A stretch of DNA of 5,641 nt from contig JAKAAL010000333.1 of the NCBI GenBank assembly GCA_021802375.1, forward strand, positions 1-5,641. Reading direction: 5' to 3'. A model generated the notes under the pieces. That model was not told the origin of the DNA, made no database searches, and was given only the letters and a program-made list of their open reading frames with translations. The position numbers and the translations under genes were made by a program. Origin of the DNA: Bacillota bacterium (GTDB taxonomy: Bacteria > Bacillota_E > Sulfobacillia > Sulfobacillales > Sulfobacillaceae). Within the stretch, counting starts at the first letter, position 1; each line of letters opens with the position of its first letter. Positions 1 to 5,036 of this stretch are shown here, piece after piece.

Positions 1-23
1 ATTGAAAAGCTTTGTCGCGATCG

Positions 24-91
24 GCGCCGTCTACCGCGTCTCTATAAAATCCTCAGTTCCATCCGCTCTTGGTGACGGCATGGTGACGGAT
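24..91 (+). repeat. 68-bp dispersed repeat with paired TGGTGACGG boxes, copy 1
   Basis: This segment aligns without gaps to 3466-3533 in the same orientation, with 58 of 68 positions identical. Nine of the ten differences are transitions. Positions 56-78 are identical in both copies. The repeat ends in two direct TGGTGACGG boxes (70-78 and 81-89), 11 bp apart start to start. Weaker similarity continues to the window's left edge: both copies are preceded by ATTGAAA, with a 4-bp length difference. Paired direct boxes next to a tRNA fragment (seen at copy 2) resemble arm-type binding sites of tyrosine integrases; that role is inferred. No protein in any frame is convincing here. Confidence 0.75.
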
Positions 92-193
92 GGAACCGGA
101 ACCGCCTTAGTCGGATGCCGCAAAGCCAGCCAATGACTCACGTCCTTTCGTGCGCTATCTCCATCGGGTAACCCTCGCTTGAAGCAGCTGCCA

Positions 194-462
194 TCAGGGT
201 GTGTCGTCTCCATCGCGGTTCGGGTTGGAGTGGTCGGTAGGATCCGGTGCCTCCGGTTCGCTCGACAATTCCTCAAACAGGACGAGGAGATACTCATGAA
301 TCCTCTGTTGAATGGCGGATTTCACGTGACCAACTCGTGAGAGGACCAAAGTCTGGTTTCCGGTAAACAGTTTTTCCGGCCGCACATACAAATCATGCGG
401 CAACCTGTCCTCCGATTAGTCACCAAATTCGTGAACGGAAATGGCACGACGCCCAGGTCCAC
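194..462 (-). pseudogene. MazF/PemK-like toxin pseudogene, internal deletion plus frameshift
   Basis: Two reading frames each hold one half of a MazF/PemK endoribonuclease. The N-terminal half (about 400-462, GTG start possible at 460-462) reads GVVPFPFTNLVTNRR, the hallmark first strand of the family. The C-terminal half, in another frame (194 to about 400), reads LYVRPEKLFTGNQTLVLSRVG and then a helix ending in LFEEL, the usual 'R.dKLFTl...l..rlG' tail. The region that should lie between, with the second catalytic strand (Thr-Ser), is missing: roughly 55 codons are gone at the junction. It cannot encode an active toxin. No antitoxin frame precedes it; the next gene upstream is the unrelated tacT at 575. 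The N-terminal DNA closely matches the other decayed copy at 4621-4812 (GTCGTGCCRTTYCCGTTCA shared), so the two are related copies. Confidence 0.8.
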
Positions 463-574
463 CTCTAAGTGTACTAACGCCCCCGAAACTTCATGATTAG
501 CGTTGCGAAATGTTGGCGTCGGCATCGTTAATCCTGGTGCCTCCTCCCACGGCAACCCTCCATCGAACGAGGTC

Positions 575-1117
575 CTACGACGAGTGTCCTTCCGCGTCCG
601 TGTCTGAGACTGACTCCGATGGGAACAGTTGCTGGATCGTCTGTATCGGGATCCAGAATCGGTCGCGGCTTAGGCGCACAAAGCCATACCGCGTGTAAAA
701 GGCTTCTGCCGACGCCAGTGCATCGACAACGACGGCCACGGTGGCCACTTCCGAGGCGATGGCAGCCGCCCGTCGCAAGGCATCCATGAGAAGGAATTCG
801 CCGATACGTTGACCGCGGAACACGGCGTCAACCGCCAAACGCCCCAAAAGCGTCGTTCCCATATCGGGATACGCGGCCAACTTGCGTCGATGTTCTGGTG
901 GGATATCGTGCAGTTTGAGACTGAAAGATGACAGGGTGTAGTATCCCATGATGGTGTCGGGGTCCGACGGGGAAACCGCCACAAATACAGCAGCAGCCTT
1001 CCGCCGCACATCCTGCGTTGCCCGCTCTTTGAAGTACGTGCCGAGGTCGCCATCGACACACACGAACGCCGCGCGATGGTGATGGGATGCCAGAGGCTCC
1101 ACACGAATCGACGGCAT
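575..1117 (-). CDS. tacT: GNAT-family acetyltransferase toxin (TacT-like)
   Basis: A 180-residue GNAT N-acetyltransferase of the kind paired with DUF1778 antitoxins. Characterised TacT/AtaT-type toxins acetylate the amino group of aminoacyl-tRNAs and stop translation. Family marks: GYYTLSS at 58-64, LLGRLAVD at 90-97, the acetyl-CoA loop at 101-110 (RGQRIGEFLL, a variant of Q/R-x-x-G-x-G/A with Arg at the first Gly), VVVDAL at 129-134, and FYTRYGF at 140-146, whose Tyr141 matches the catalytic Tyr of TacT. Length is typical, with a slightly long acidic tail (DTDAEGHSS). The ATG follows the tacA stop directly (TAGATG) with only a weak ribosome site, so translation is probably coupled to tacA. 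It appears intact. The substrate tRNA cannot be told from sequence. Confidence 0.9.
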   Translation of the reverse strand: MPSIRVEPLASHHHRAAFVCVDGDLGTYFKERATQDVRRKAAAVFVAVSPSDPDTIMGYYTLSSFSLKLHDIPPEHRRKLAAYPDMGTTLLGRLAVDAVFRGQRIGEFLLMDALRRAAAIASEVATVAVVVDALASAEAFYTRYGFVRLSRDRFWIPIQTIQQLFPSESVSDTDAEGHSS

Positions 1118-1414
1118 CTATTGTGAAGCCTCAATCTGGGTCCAATACCGTTTAGCGGCGGCCCGCAAAGCGTCGTTGGGAGCCCCGGGTTCCATGAGCC
1201 GGTCGACAAACGCGCGACTCTCCGCGGTGCTGAGCTCCATGGATCGATAGTTCGCCACCACTTCCCGTGCTCGCCGCGTAACCGTTTGTACCACAAAAGC
1301 CGACGTGCTAATTCCCGAAGCCGCGGCCGCCTCCTCCAACAACAGTTTCTGCTCATGCGACAGGCGCACGTCCAATCGCGTCTCCTTGCGCGCCGTGGTT
1401 TCCGCTGTATTCAT
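1118..1414 (-). CDS. tacA: DUF1778 ribbon-helix-helix antitoxin (TacA-like)
   Basis: A 98-residue DUF1778 antitoxin. Residues 11-50 (ETRLDVRLSHEQK..LEEAA...GIS.SAFVVQ) form the ribbon-helix-helix DNA-binding domain. Residues 61-90 (LSTAESRAFVDRLMEPGAPN, then ALRAAAKRY) are the family's C-terminal toxin-neutralising segment. Such proteins block the GNAT active site and repress their own operon. The ATG at 1412-1414 is chosen because it gives the family's usual N-terminus, has GGGGGAG four bases upstream, and lies downstream of the promoter at 1452-1480. An in-frame ATG at 1469-1471 has a stronger AGGAGGTT seven bases upstream and would add 19 mostly basic residues, but it lies inside the promoter/operator. 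The gene abuts tacT with no gap. Confidence 0.9.
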   Translation of the reverse strand: MNTAETTARKETRLDVRLSHEQKLLLEEAAAASGISTSAFVVQTVTRRAREVVANYRSMELSTAESRAFVDRLMEPGAPNDALRAAAKRYWTQIEASQ

Positions 1415-1451
1415 CCGTCTCCCCCGCTTCCGCCTAACCTCTTTGATCTTA

Positions 1452-1480
1452 AATGTACGGTAATTGTCCATACACGTCAA
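1452..1480 (-). promoter_or_regulatory. tacAT promoter with embedded palindromic operator
   Basis: Read on the minus strand, TTGACG (1475-1480, 5/6 match to -35) and TACATT (1452-1457, 4/6 match to -10) are separated by exactly 17 bp. The spacer and part of the -10 form a palindrome: on the plus strand TGTACGG-N7-CCATACA at 1454-1474, with one mismatch. Transcription would start about 15-25 bases upstream of the GGGGGAG site of tacA. Autorepression by the RHH antitoxin, as known for TA operons, is the natural reading; the protein-DNA pairing is inferred. Confidence 0.7.
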
Positions 1481-1808
1481 CCTCCTATCAACCTCATAGT
1501 ATGGGCAATCCCTAGGAAAGTATTCTGCTGCTCAGGAGGCGGCGACCGACCTCCACCGCCATGACAACCAGGTCCAGCATCCATCAAAGGCAGTTCGAGT
1601 ATGTGGTGGGCTCAATCCCTTCCCCGTCCAAATCATCAACGTCTCGGCTCGCGCACGTCGGCCGACTTTGACCTGCCCCCAAGCCAGTCGTCTACACTTG
1701 GCCGTATGGGCCGGATCTACATGCAGAGTCCACGGGCTTTGGACCTGTTCCTGGTTTCGTGCCTAAGCCGACGCCCCCGAATCCAGAAACCGTCCTGTCA
1801 CCACCAGC
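1481..1808. other. Gap between tacA and the VOC gene, no supported gene
   Basis: No recognised gene or RNA was found. The plus strand has an ATG frame at 1560 of 37 codons (MTTRSSIHQRQFEYVVGSI...) that ends in a stop. The same frame then runs open, proline-rich (VVYTWPYGPDLHAE...), to a stop around 1812. Neither part has a nearby ribosome site or a family I recognise. It could be a decayed small gene. An AGGAGG at about 1535 is too far (about 23 bp) from the ATG to serve it. Confidence 0.4.
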
Positions 1809-2198
1809 TTAGGGTGCGACCAACTCCACCTTGATTCGGTCCGGGTCCTCAAAGTAGAGCGTATAATGGTCCGGTCCCCCGGCAAAAGGATGGCGATCCT
1901 CATAGAGAAGCCGAAGGCCGCGCGACCGAACCTGATCGGTCAACACATTGACCTGGCCTCGCGACTCAGCCCACAAGGCCACGTGGTTCAGGCCCACCCG
2001 GCCCCGGTGATATGGCACATCCGCATGCCAGTCCAGAGCCTGCACGAACACTAAGTAAGTATCATTCAATCGCCAGCTGCGTCCGGCGTCCCATTCTTGG
2101 AACGGGACATACCCGAGCTCCGTGAGAAACCATCCCCAGAATTCCGTAGAGCGTGCAAGGTTGGAGACATAAATTTCGACATGATGAAGACCTTTCAA
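1809..2198 (-). CDS. VOC-superfamily (glyoxalase/dioxygenase-like) metalloprotein
   Basis: A 129-residue protein with the two beta-alpha-beta-beta-beta halves of the vicinal oxygen chelate (VOC) superfamily. This superfamily includes glyoxalase I, fosfomycin-resistance enzymes and extradiol dioxygenases. The first half opens with KGLHHVEIYVSNL (His6 is the usual metal ligand). The second opens with GLNHVALWAES (His72) and ends YFEDPDRIKVELVAP (Glu125). These positions suit a bound divalent metal. The start is taken as the TTG at 2196-2198: AGGAGG lies at 2208-2213, nine bases upstream, and the protein then begins exactly where VOC proteins usually do. The open frame continues to 2354, but that extension is low-quality sequence. 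The substrate cannot be assigned. The gene is divergent from the DUF4037 remnant and appears intact. Confidence 0.85.
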   Translation of the reverse strand: MKGLHHVEIYVSNLARSTEFWGWFLTELGYVPFQEWDAGRSWRLNDTYLVFVQALDWHADVPYHRGRVGLNHVALWAESRGQVNVLTDQVRSRGLRLLYEDRHPFAGGPDHYTLYFEDPDRIKVELVAP

Positions 2199-2457
2199 GA
2201 AATTTGGCCTCCTATTCTCATGAATCCCTCCGGCAGAGCCGTCTCGCATGGACTGTACAGGAGAACCGGCAAGAGAGAGTACCCCAGGACCATTTGCACT
2301 CGTACAAGCCTTGCGGCGCTTTCGCCGCCGAATATCCGTCATTGCTGCCGTCAACCATTAACCCTTTTAGGTTCGGTTTTCCCGGTGACACGATCCGCTC
2401 GCACTAGCTGTGATTGGCTAATTCTAAAACTCTATGAAAAGTGAGGGAAACATAGCG
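2199..2457. other. Divergent intergenic region with a GC-rich hairpin
   Basis: This lies between the VOC gene (minus) and the DUF4037 remnant (plus) and should hold both promoters. No strong -35/-10 pair stands out. GCGGCG-CTTT-CGCCGC at 2313-2328 is a perfect 6-bp hairpin but lacks a T tract, so it is not a typical terminator. The stretch 2370-2457 is more AT-rich near the plus-strand start. Confidence 0.35.
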
Positions 2458-2894
2458 GTGCCGCCATTTGTGCCCAGATTGACACCGAACCAGCGCTACT
2501 ACGAATCCATCGTGCGCCCGATCATTGCCGACGCATTTCCGAGGCTTTTCTACGCCGCTGCTTTGATCGGATACGGATCGGATGTGCTCGGATACGACAC
2601 GGAGCGGTCCACCGACCATGAGTGGGGGCAGCGTTTACTGATATTTTTAGACGAATCCGAGTTCCACGCCGTGAGCGCCGCCCTCGATGAGCAGTTACGC
2701 AAGCATTTGCCGCCCACGTTCATGGGATACTCCACCGCCTTTAGTCCCAAGGATCACCTTGGCGTACGGGGCTAGCCAGTAAGGCCGTGGCAGGAGACGT
2801 GGCGCACCACATCGACTTCTGGACCGTGCGGCAATTTTTTGCCGCAACGCTAGGCTGGGAACCGCCCTCACCGCTGTGCCCGGCCGATTGGTGG
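2458..2894 (+). pseudogene. DUF4037 nucleotidyltransferase-like gene, frameshifted and truncated
   Basis: The first frame (2458-2775) begins PPFVPRLTPNQRYYESIVRP and contains AALIGYGSDVLGYDTE, then STDHEWG. This is the G-S-x-V-x-G-x-D core of the DUF4037 family of nucleotidyltransferase-fold proteins. A stop occurs at 2773-2775. The family continues in another frame (about 2787-2894): VAHHIDFWTVRQFFAATLGW, then PADWW, matching the segment that normally follows directly. Homology stops at PADWW, so the C-terminal half or more (helical part) is absent. The GTG at 2458 is preferred because GAGGG lies ten bases upstream and it fits the family's N-terminus; an ATG at 2434 has no ribosome site. Family members are usually well over 200 residues. 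Their function is not established here. Confidence 0.8.
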
Positions 2895-3099
2895 ATTAGA
2901 CACCCTCTTCGTGGCAGCCCCCGTATCCTGGCGCAGTGTCCTCCAACAATATGTGGGGCAACTCCGCCATCGCTATCCCGACAAGCAGGCGCTCATCGCA
3001 TACGTTTACGTTGAGTCTGGGGTACCACAATTAGCGCGCATGTATCAACGCCGGGTCACCAGTTATCGATCGTTTGGTTACCACATTGAGAAATCGTGA
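2887..3099 (+). pseudogene. Unrecognised C-terminal gene fragment joined to the DUF4037 remnant
   Basis: Starting where DUF4037 similarity ends, a different plus-strand frame is open for about 70 codons to TGA at 3097-3099. It reads LDTLFVAAPVSWRSVLQQ, then LRHRYPDKQALIAYVYVESG, VPQLARMYQRRV and SFGYHIEKS. Composition and the regular alternation of charged and hydrophobic residues look coding. There is no ribosome site or sensible start. I do not recognise the family. It may be the tail of a gene whose front was lost when the two pieces were joined near 2890. A short palindrome, CTTTCA-CC-TGAAAG, sits just behind it at 3102-3115. Confidence 0.45.
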
Positions 3100-3132
3100 G
3101 CCTTTCACCTGAAAGCGCGCCTCAAGCGGACC

Positions 3133-3146
3133 GTGTCTTCGAATCC
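3133..3146 (+). repeat. Inverted copy of the tRNA-Sec break-point sequence (att-core candidate)
   Basis: GTGTCTTCGAATCC here matches GTGTCTTCAAATCC on the minus strand at 3384-3397 in 13 of 14 positions. The second copy spans the anticodon loop of the truncated tRNA-Sec, exactly where tRNA structure stops. A pair of TGGTGACGG boxes follows 88 bp downstream. This is what a second recombination core with its arm sites could look like. The role is inferred. Confidence 0.5.
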
Positions 3147-3233
3147 TTCAGAAGAGCCCGACAAAGAATGGACGGACTACCGTCGATACTCGCCCATCTG
3201 GTGGCCATTGGATAACGAATCCAGAGATTCTCA

Positions 3234-3255
3234 TGGTGACGGCTCGTGGTGACGG
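3234..3255 (+). repeat. Paired TGGTGACGG boxes, diverged third set
   Basis: Two perfect TGGTGACGG boxes lie at 3234-3242 and 3247-3255, 13 bp apart start to start, against 11 bp in the other two sets. The bases before them (AATCC...TTC) only loosely resemble the 68-bp repeat. They are probable additional arm-type sites, in the same orientation as the other sets. Confidence 0.6.
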
Positions 3256-3330
3256 AATGCCTGTTTTTGGCACCTATGAGGGATTTCCCTCGAAAGTTCC
3301 GAAAACCGGATATCCTTGCTACGTAATGGA

Positions 3331-3393
3331 TGGCGGGGATATGTGGGAATCGAACCCACCGCCGACTTCTAAAGTCGGCCATTGGATTTGAAG
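3331..3393 (-). tRNA. selC: 3' fragment of selenocysteine tRNA (tRNA-Sec, anticodon TCA)
   Basis: Read on the minus strand, the fragment contains: anticodon loop CTTCAAA (3387-3393; anticodon TCA at 3389-3391); the 3' strand of the anticodon stem, TCCAAT; a long perfectly paired variable arm (8-bp stem GCCGACTT/AAGTCGGC with a 3-base loop, 3361-3379); a T arm GTGGG-TTCGATT-CCCAC (3343-3359); an 8-base acceptor 3' strand ATATCCCC (3335-3342); discriminator G (3334); and encoded CCA (3331-3333). The UCA anticodon, long variable arm, 8-base acceptor and G discriminator identify tRNA-Sec. The 5' half is missing: the bases before the anticodon loop (TGTGT) do not pair with TCCAA, and GGGGATAT, needed to close the acceptor, is not found upstream. 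It is therefore a non-functional 3' fragment, as left when an element integrates into a tRNA gene. Confidence 0.85.
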
Positions 3394-3465
3394 ACACAGG
3401 AGGACCCGTCATTACCATCTATGGAATAGGATGAAGTAATTGAAATACGGGGGTTTGGACGATTT

Positions 3466-3533
3466 GCGCTGTCTATCGCATCTCTGCAGAATCCCTAGTT
3501 CCATCCGCTCTTGGTGACGGGATGGTGACGGGT
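3466..3533 (+). repeat. 68-bp dispersed repeat with paired TGGTGACGG boxes, copy 2
   Basis: Partner of 24-91 (58/68 identical, ungapped). The boxes are at 3512-3520 and 3523-3531. This copy starts about 70 bp from the break point of the tRNA-Sec fragment and ends about 60 bp from the 3' end of the intact mazF, as copy 1 lies about 100 bp from the 3' end of the broken mazF. The block at 3498-3520 is identical to copy 1. Confidence 0.75.
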
Positions 3534-3593
3534 ATTGCTCTGGCTCTTCTCTGTCTCTCCCAGATACGAGGGCCACGTCCGGACCATGAAGTG

Positions 3594-3950
3594 TCATAGA
3601 TCAAACAACCGCCGCAGTCCCTCTTCAGTCTTTTGCTGCAGCGTCTCTGGTAAAGTACCTAATTTTCGACGAATGATTCGCGAGCTCAAAGTCATCAGTC
3701 GGTGGAGGCGAATGGCGGACGCGACTCGTAGGCCCGTCTGCGCGAAATCCTCGTCGCTGGGCAAAATAACAATATCGGTAGGATCCAACTCTCCGGGAAC
3801 TTGACTCGTAATAAAGGCCACAACCACATGGTCATGGCTACCCAACCGTTCTGTTAGGCAGAGGGCTGGACGGACCTTTGTCGCCGCCAGATCATCAAAC
3901 GGGAAGGGGACGAGCACGATACTATTTTTCCAGTTCAACGGGTTCTCCAT
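3594..3950 (-). CDS. mazF: MazF/PemK-family endoribonuclease toxin
   Basis: A 118-residue type II toxin of the MazF/PemK family. Known members cut single-stranded RNA at short motifs. Visible marks: IVLVPFPFDDL at 11-21, KVRPALCL at 25-32 (Arg27, the conserved basic residue), VVVAFITSQ at 42-50 (Thr48-Ser49, the conserved second-strand pair), GLRVASAIRLHRLMTL in the C-terminal part, and a final helix EEGLRRLFDL. One oddity: the near-universal Gly-Asp before 'IVLVPFPF' is replaced by Asn9-Ser10. The ATG at 3948-3950 lies inside the antitoxin gene (29-bp overlap, different frame), so translation is probably coupled; a longer open frame upstream is just the antitoxin read in another frame. Length is normal and the gene looks intact. 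RNA target is unknown. Confidence 0.9.
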   Translation of the reverse strand: MENPLNWKNSIVLVPFPFDDLAATKVRPALCLTERLGSHDHVVVAFITSQVPGELDPTDIVILPSDEDFAQTGLRVASAIRLHRLMTLSSRIIRRKLGTLPETLQQKTEEGLRRLFDL

Positions 3951-4173
3951 CGTCCATCGTGTATATATCTTCCGCCGGATTCGCGAGAAAATCAAAGATT
4001 GGATTCTTGGTTGCGGACTCCATCCACTCGGATTCCGCCATCTCATCGTCTGCACCACTAGGCAAAAAAATTACGAGTCGCACCCGTTGACCAACGGGGA
4101 CCGGGATCGTCGTTTCGATATGCCGGGCATCAATGACTCGACCGGTGGTTTCGATGGCGCGCGTCTCCTTCAT
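3922..4173 (-). CDS. Antitoxin partner of the MazF/PemK toxin
   Basis: An 83-residue antitoxin whose gene precedes and overlaps the toxin by 29 bp. The first half (ETTGRVIDARHIETTIPVPV, then QRVRLVIFLP) is a short beta-rich domain, probably for dimerisation and DNA binding. The acidic tail (ESEWMESATKNPIFDFLANP, then AEDIYTMDDGEPVELEK) matches the 'NPaFdFL.dp.EDIYt..DG.P' ending of antitoxins found with PemK/MazF or VapC-type toxins, and would wrap the toxin. The ATG at 4171-4173 has AAAGGAG (4184-4190) ten bases upstream; a GTG directly before it is an in-frame alternative. The longer open frame to 4305 lacks a ribosome site and is not like the family. It probably represses its own promoter (see 4217-4222). 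Confidence 0.85.
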   Translation of the reverse strand: MKETRAIETTGRVIDARHIETTIPVPVGQRVRLVIFLPSGADDEMAESEWMESATKNPIFDFLANPAEDIYTMDDGEPVELEK

Positions 4174-4216
4174 CACGATTCCGCTCCTTTTGAGGATCCG
4201 ACCTAGGATTACCCCA

Positions 4217-4222
4217 AGTATA
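4217..4222 (-). promoter_or_regulatory. Probable extended -10 element of the mazEF-type operon
   Basis: On the minus strand this reads TGA-TATACT: TATACT (5/6 to consensus) preceded by TG one base away, an extended -10. A start about seven bases on would leave a leader of roughly 35 bases before the antitoxin ATG, with AAAGGAG inside. No good -35 is visible at 17 bp, which an extended -10 can tolerate. Confidence 0.5.
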
Positions 4223-4620
4223 TCATCTCGGTCTGGCCTAACGCGACATTCTTCACAATCAAGTGCTGACCCTCTCGGTCGCGAACGAACCGCCCCGACC
4301 CTCACGGCCTATTCGTGCTTGCAAGCTCATCTGCCTGGATCGAGTCCCCTTCTGACTCCCGAAGGCATCTCTTGCGAGGATACCTAGACAAAACAAGGGG
4401 CTTTACGCCCTGTTTTGGTCATGTACCCAATACTCCTGTTAATTCAGGTACCCCGATTGACCTACCGCGCGACCTAACGGCAAAAGGGACTCCAACTGCC
4501 GTTATCCCGTTCTGTGCAGAACGACTACTCTGAACGGGCCTTATAGCGTGCGCATTCTAAACGTGATGGTAGGAGAGAACGATATATTGCCCAATCTTGA
4601 CGATCAGATACCCGTGCGCA
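4223..4620. other. Non-coding or decayed stretch between two TA modules
   Basis: No gene is supported. Short open stretches exist on both strands at about 4390-4530: plus DKTRGFTPCFGHVPN..., ending at TGA 4531-4533; minus GVPFAVRSRGRSIGVPEL. Each lacks a start and ribosome site and neither matches a family I know. The minus strand just downstream of 4621 may hold further debris of the decayed mazF. A perfect palindrome GTTCTG-TG-CAGAAC lies at 4509-4522, nested in a wider CCCGTTC...GAACGGG repeat (4506-4538). Confidence 0.4.
4389..4417 (-). terminator. Possible intrinsic terminator
   Basis: CAAAACA (4389-4395) pairs with TGTTTTG (4411-4417). Inside, GGG pairs with CCC, with one bulged A and a loop of about eight bases. 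The outer stem is A/T-rich on both sides, so it could act on either strand. It would end transcripts from the decayed toxin locus at 4621-5000 on the minus strand. The T run lies within the stem rather than after it, which lowers confidence. Confidence 0.4.
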
Positions 4621-4812
4621 TCAGGACCGCGCCTCCGCATCTATCGTTTTATGGGGGTCACCACAATCAGATTCGTGTTCCGCCAGAAACCTAAGTCCCA
4701 AGAGATTGCCCTTGGTATGGCTTGTCTTCACCCCATAGCCGACAATTCGTGGGTATCCGAAATTCATGAACGGGAACGGCACGACCACATCTCCCGCTAC
4801 AAACCTTTCCAT
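4621..4812 (-). pseudogene. Decayed MazF/PemK toxin, N-terminal remnant
   Basis: The frame starts MERFVAGDVVVPFPFMNFG, a clear MazF/PemK N-terminus including the Gly-Asp pair. Family similarity then stops: the Lys/Arg-x-Arg-Pro strand, the Thr-Ser strand and the C-terminal helix are not found, and the 63-residue frame ends at half the normal length. The other two frames are broken by stops. The ATG at 4810-4812 overlaps the antitoxin gene by 16 bp, with GAGG seven bases upstream, the normal TA layout. The module therefore once had a working toxin. Its DNA around the VPFPF codons is closely similar to the pseudogene at 194-462. Confidence 0.75.
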
Positions 4813-5000
4813 GCCTCATCCTCGTCTGAGGTCAGCCACGCGACCGCCAGTGTCGCTTCGGAGAGCCTGGCCGTGTCCGGCACGACATGCCGCAAGAGAA
4901 GGGATTGCACGAAGTCGGCGACCGCCTCCACCAAGTCGTCGGGGAGGTCCTGGAGGACCAACCACGGGACTTCGCAAGTCTTTGACTTTGACGATGTCAT
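4797..5000 (-). CDS. Antitoxin (DUF2281-like) of a decayed MazF module
   Basis: A 67-residue mostly helical protein. A first helix pair with LVLQDLPDDLVEAVADFVQS (15-34) is followed by a tail ending EATLAVAWLTSDEDEAWKGL. This 'LPe.l..ev.dFl.fL ... s...LakdWl.peEDeAW.dL' layout is typical of the small antitoxins that precede MazF/PemK toxins, often labelled DUF2281 or VapB-like. The exact family name is my inference. The ATG at 4998-5000 has GGGGG (5008-5012) seven bases upstream; a TTG just before it is an alternative start. It overlaps the toxin start by 16 bp. The antitoxin frame is whole although its toxin is not. A hairpin lies immediately upstream (5014-5036). Confidence 0.75.
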   Translation of the reverse strand: MTSSKSKTCEVPWLVLQDLPDDLVEAVADFVQSLLLRHVVPDTARLSEATLAVAWLTSDEDEAWKGL

Positions 5001-5013
5001 CAACGCGCCCCCT

Positions 5014-5036
5014 TGGGTTTTAGGTCTAAAAACCCA
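5014..5036 (-). promoter_or_regulatory. Hairpin/palindrome directly upstream of the antitoxin
   Basis: TGGGTTTT (5014-5021) and AAAACCCA (5029-5036) form a perfect 8-bp inverted repeat around a 7-base loop. It lies one base from the GGGGG ribosome site of the antitoxin and overlaps the stop codon of the upstream small ORF (5026-5028). It could be an antitoxin operator, or an RNA hairpin between two genes of one transcript. There is no T run after it on the minus strand, so a terminator is less likely. Confidence 0.45.

Noticed and set aside
670..1356. 228-codon open frame on the minus strand overlapping tacT and tacA
   Set aside because: It is a shadow frame: Arg/Trp/Ser-rich, no family, and it covers two well-supported TA genes read in other frames.
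2313..2328. GC-rich hairpin as a terminator
   Set aside because: No T run on either strand and no gene ending next to it.
2097..2444. Plus-strand open frames opposite the VOC gene start
   Set aside because: They are antisense to the VOC gene and its leader, with no domain or ribosome site.
24..3533. CRISPR array suggested by repeated boxes
   Set aside because: The boxes are 9 bp in pairs 11-13 bp apart, with no regularly spaced spacers and no cas genes.
3412..3597. Minus-strand frame through the 68-bp repeat (SRHQERMELGILQR), possibly an integrase C-terminus
   Set aside because: The same frame in copy 1 is stopped, and the part outside the repeat has no similarity to integrases. The repeat is better explained as DNA sites.
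4509..4522. GTTCTG-TG-CAGAAC palindrome as a LexA box
   Set aside because: It does not match the Firmicute LexA pattern (GAAC-N4-GTTC) and no gene starts next to it.
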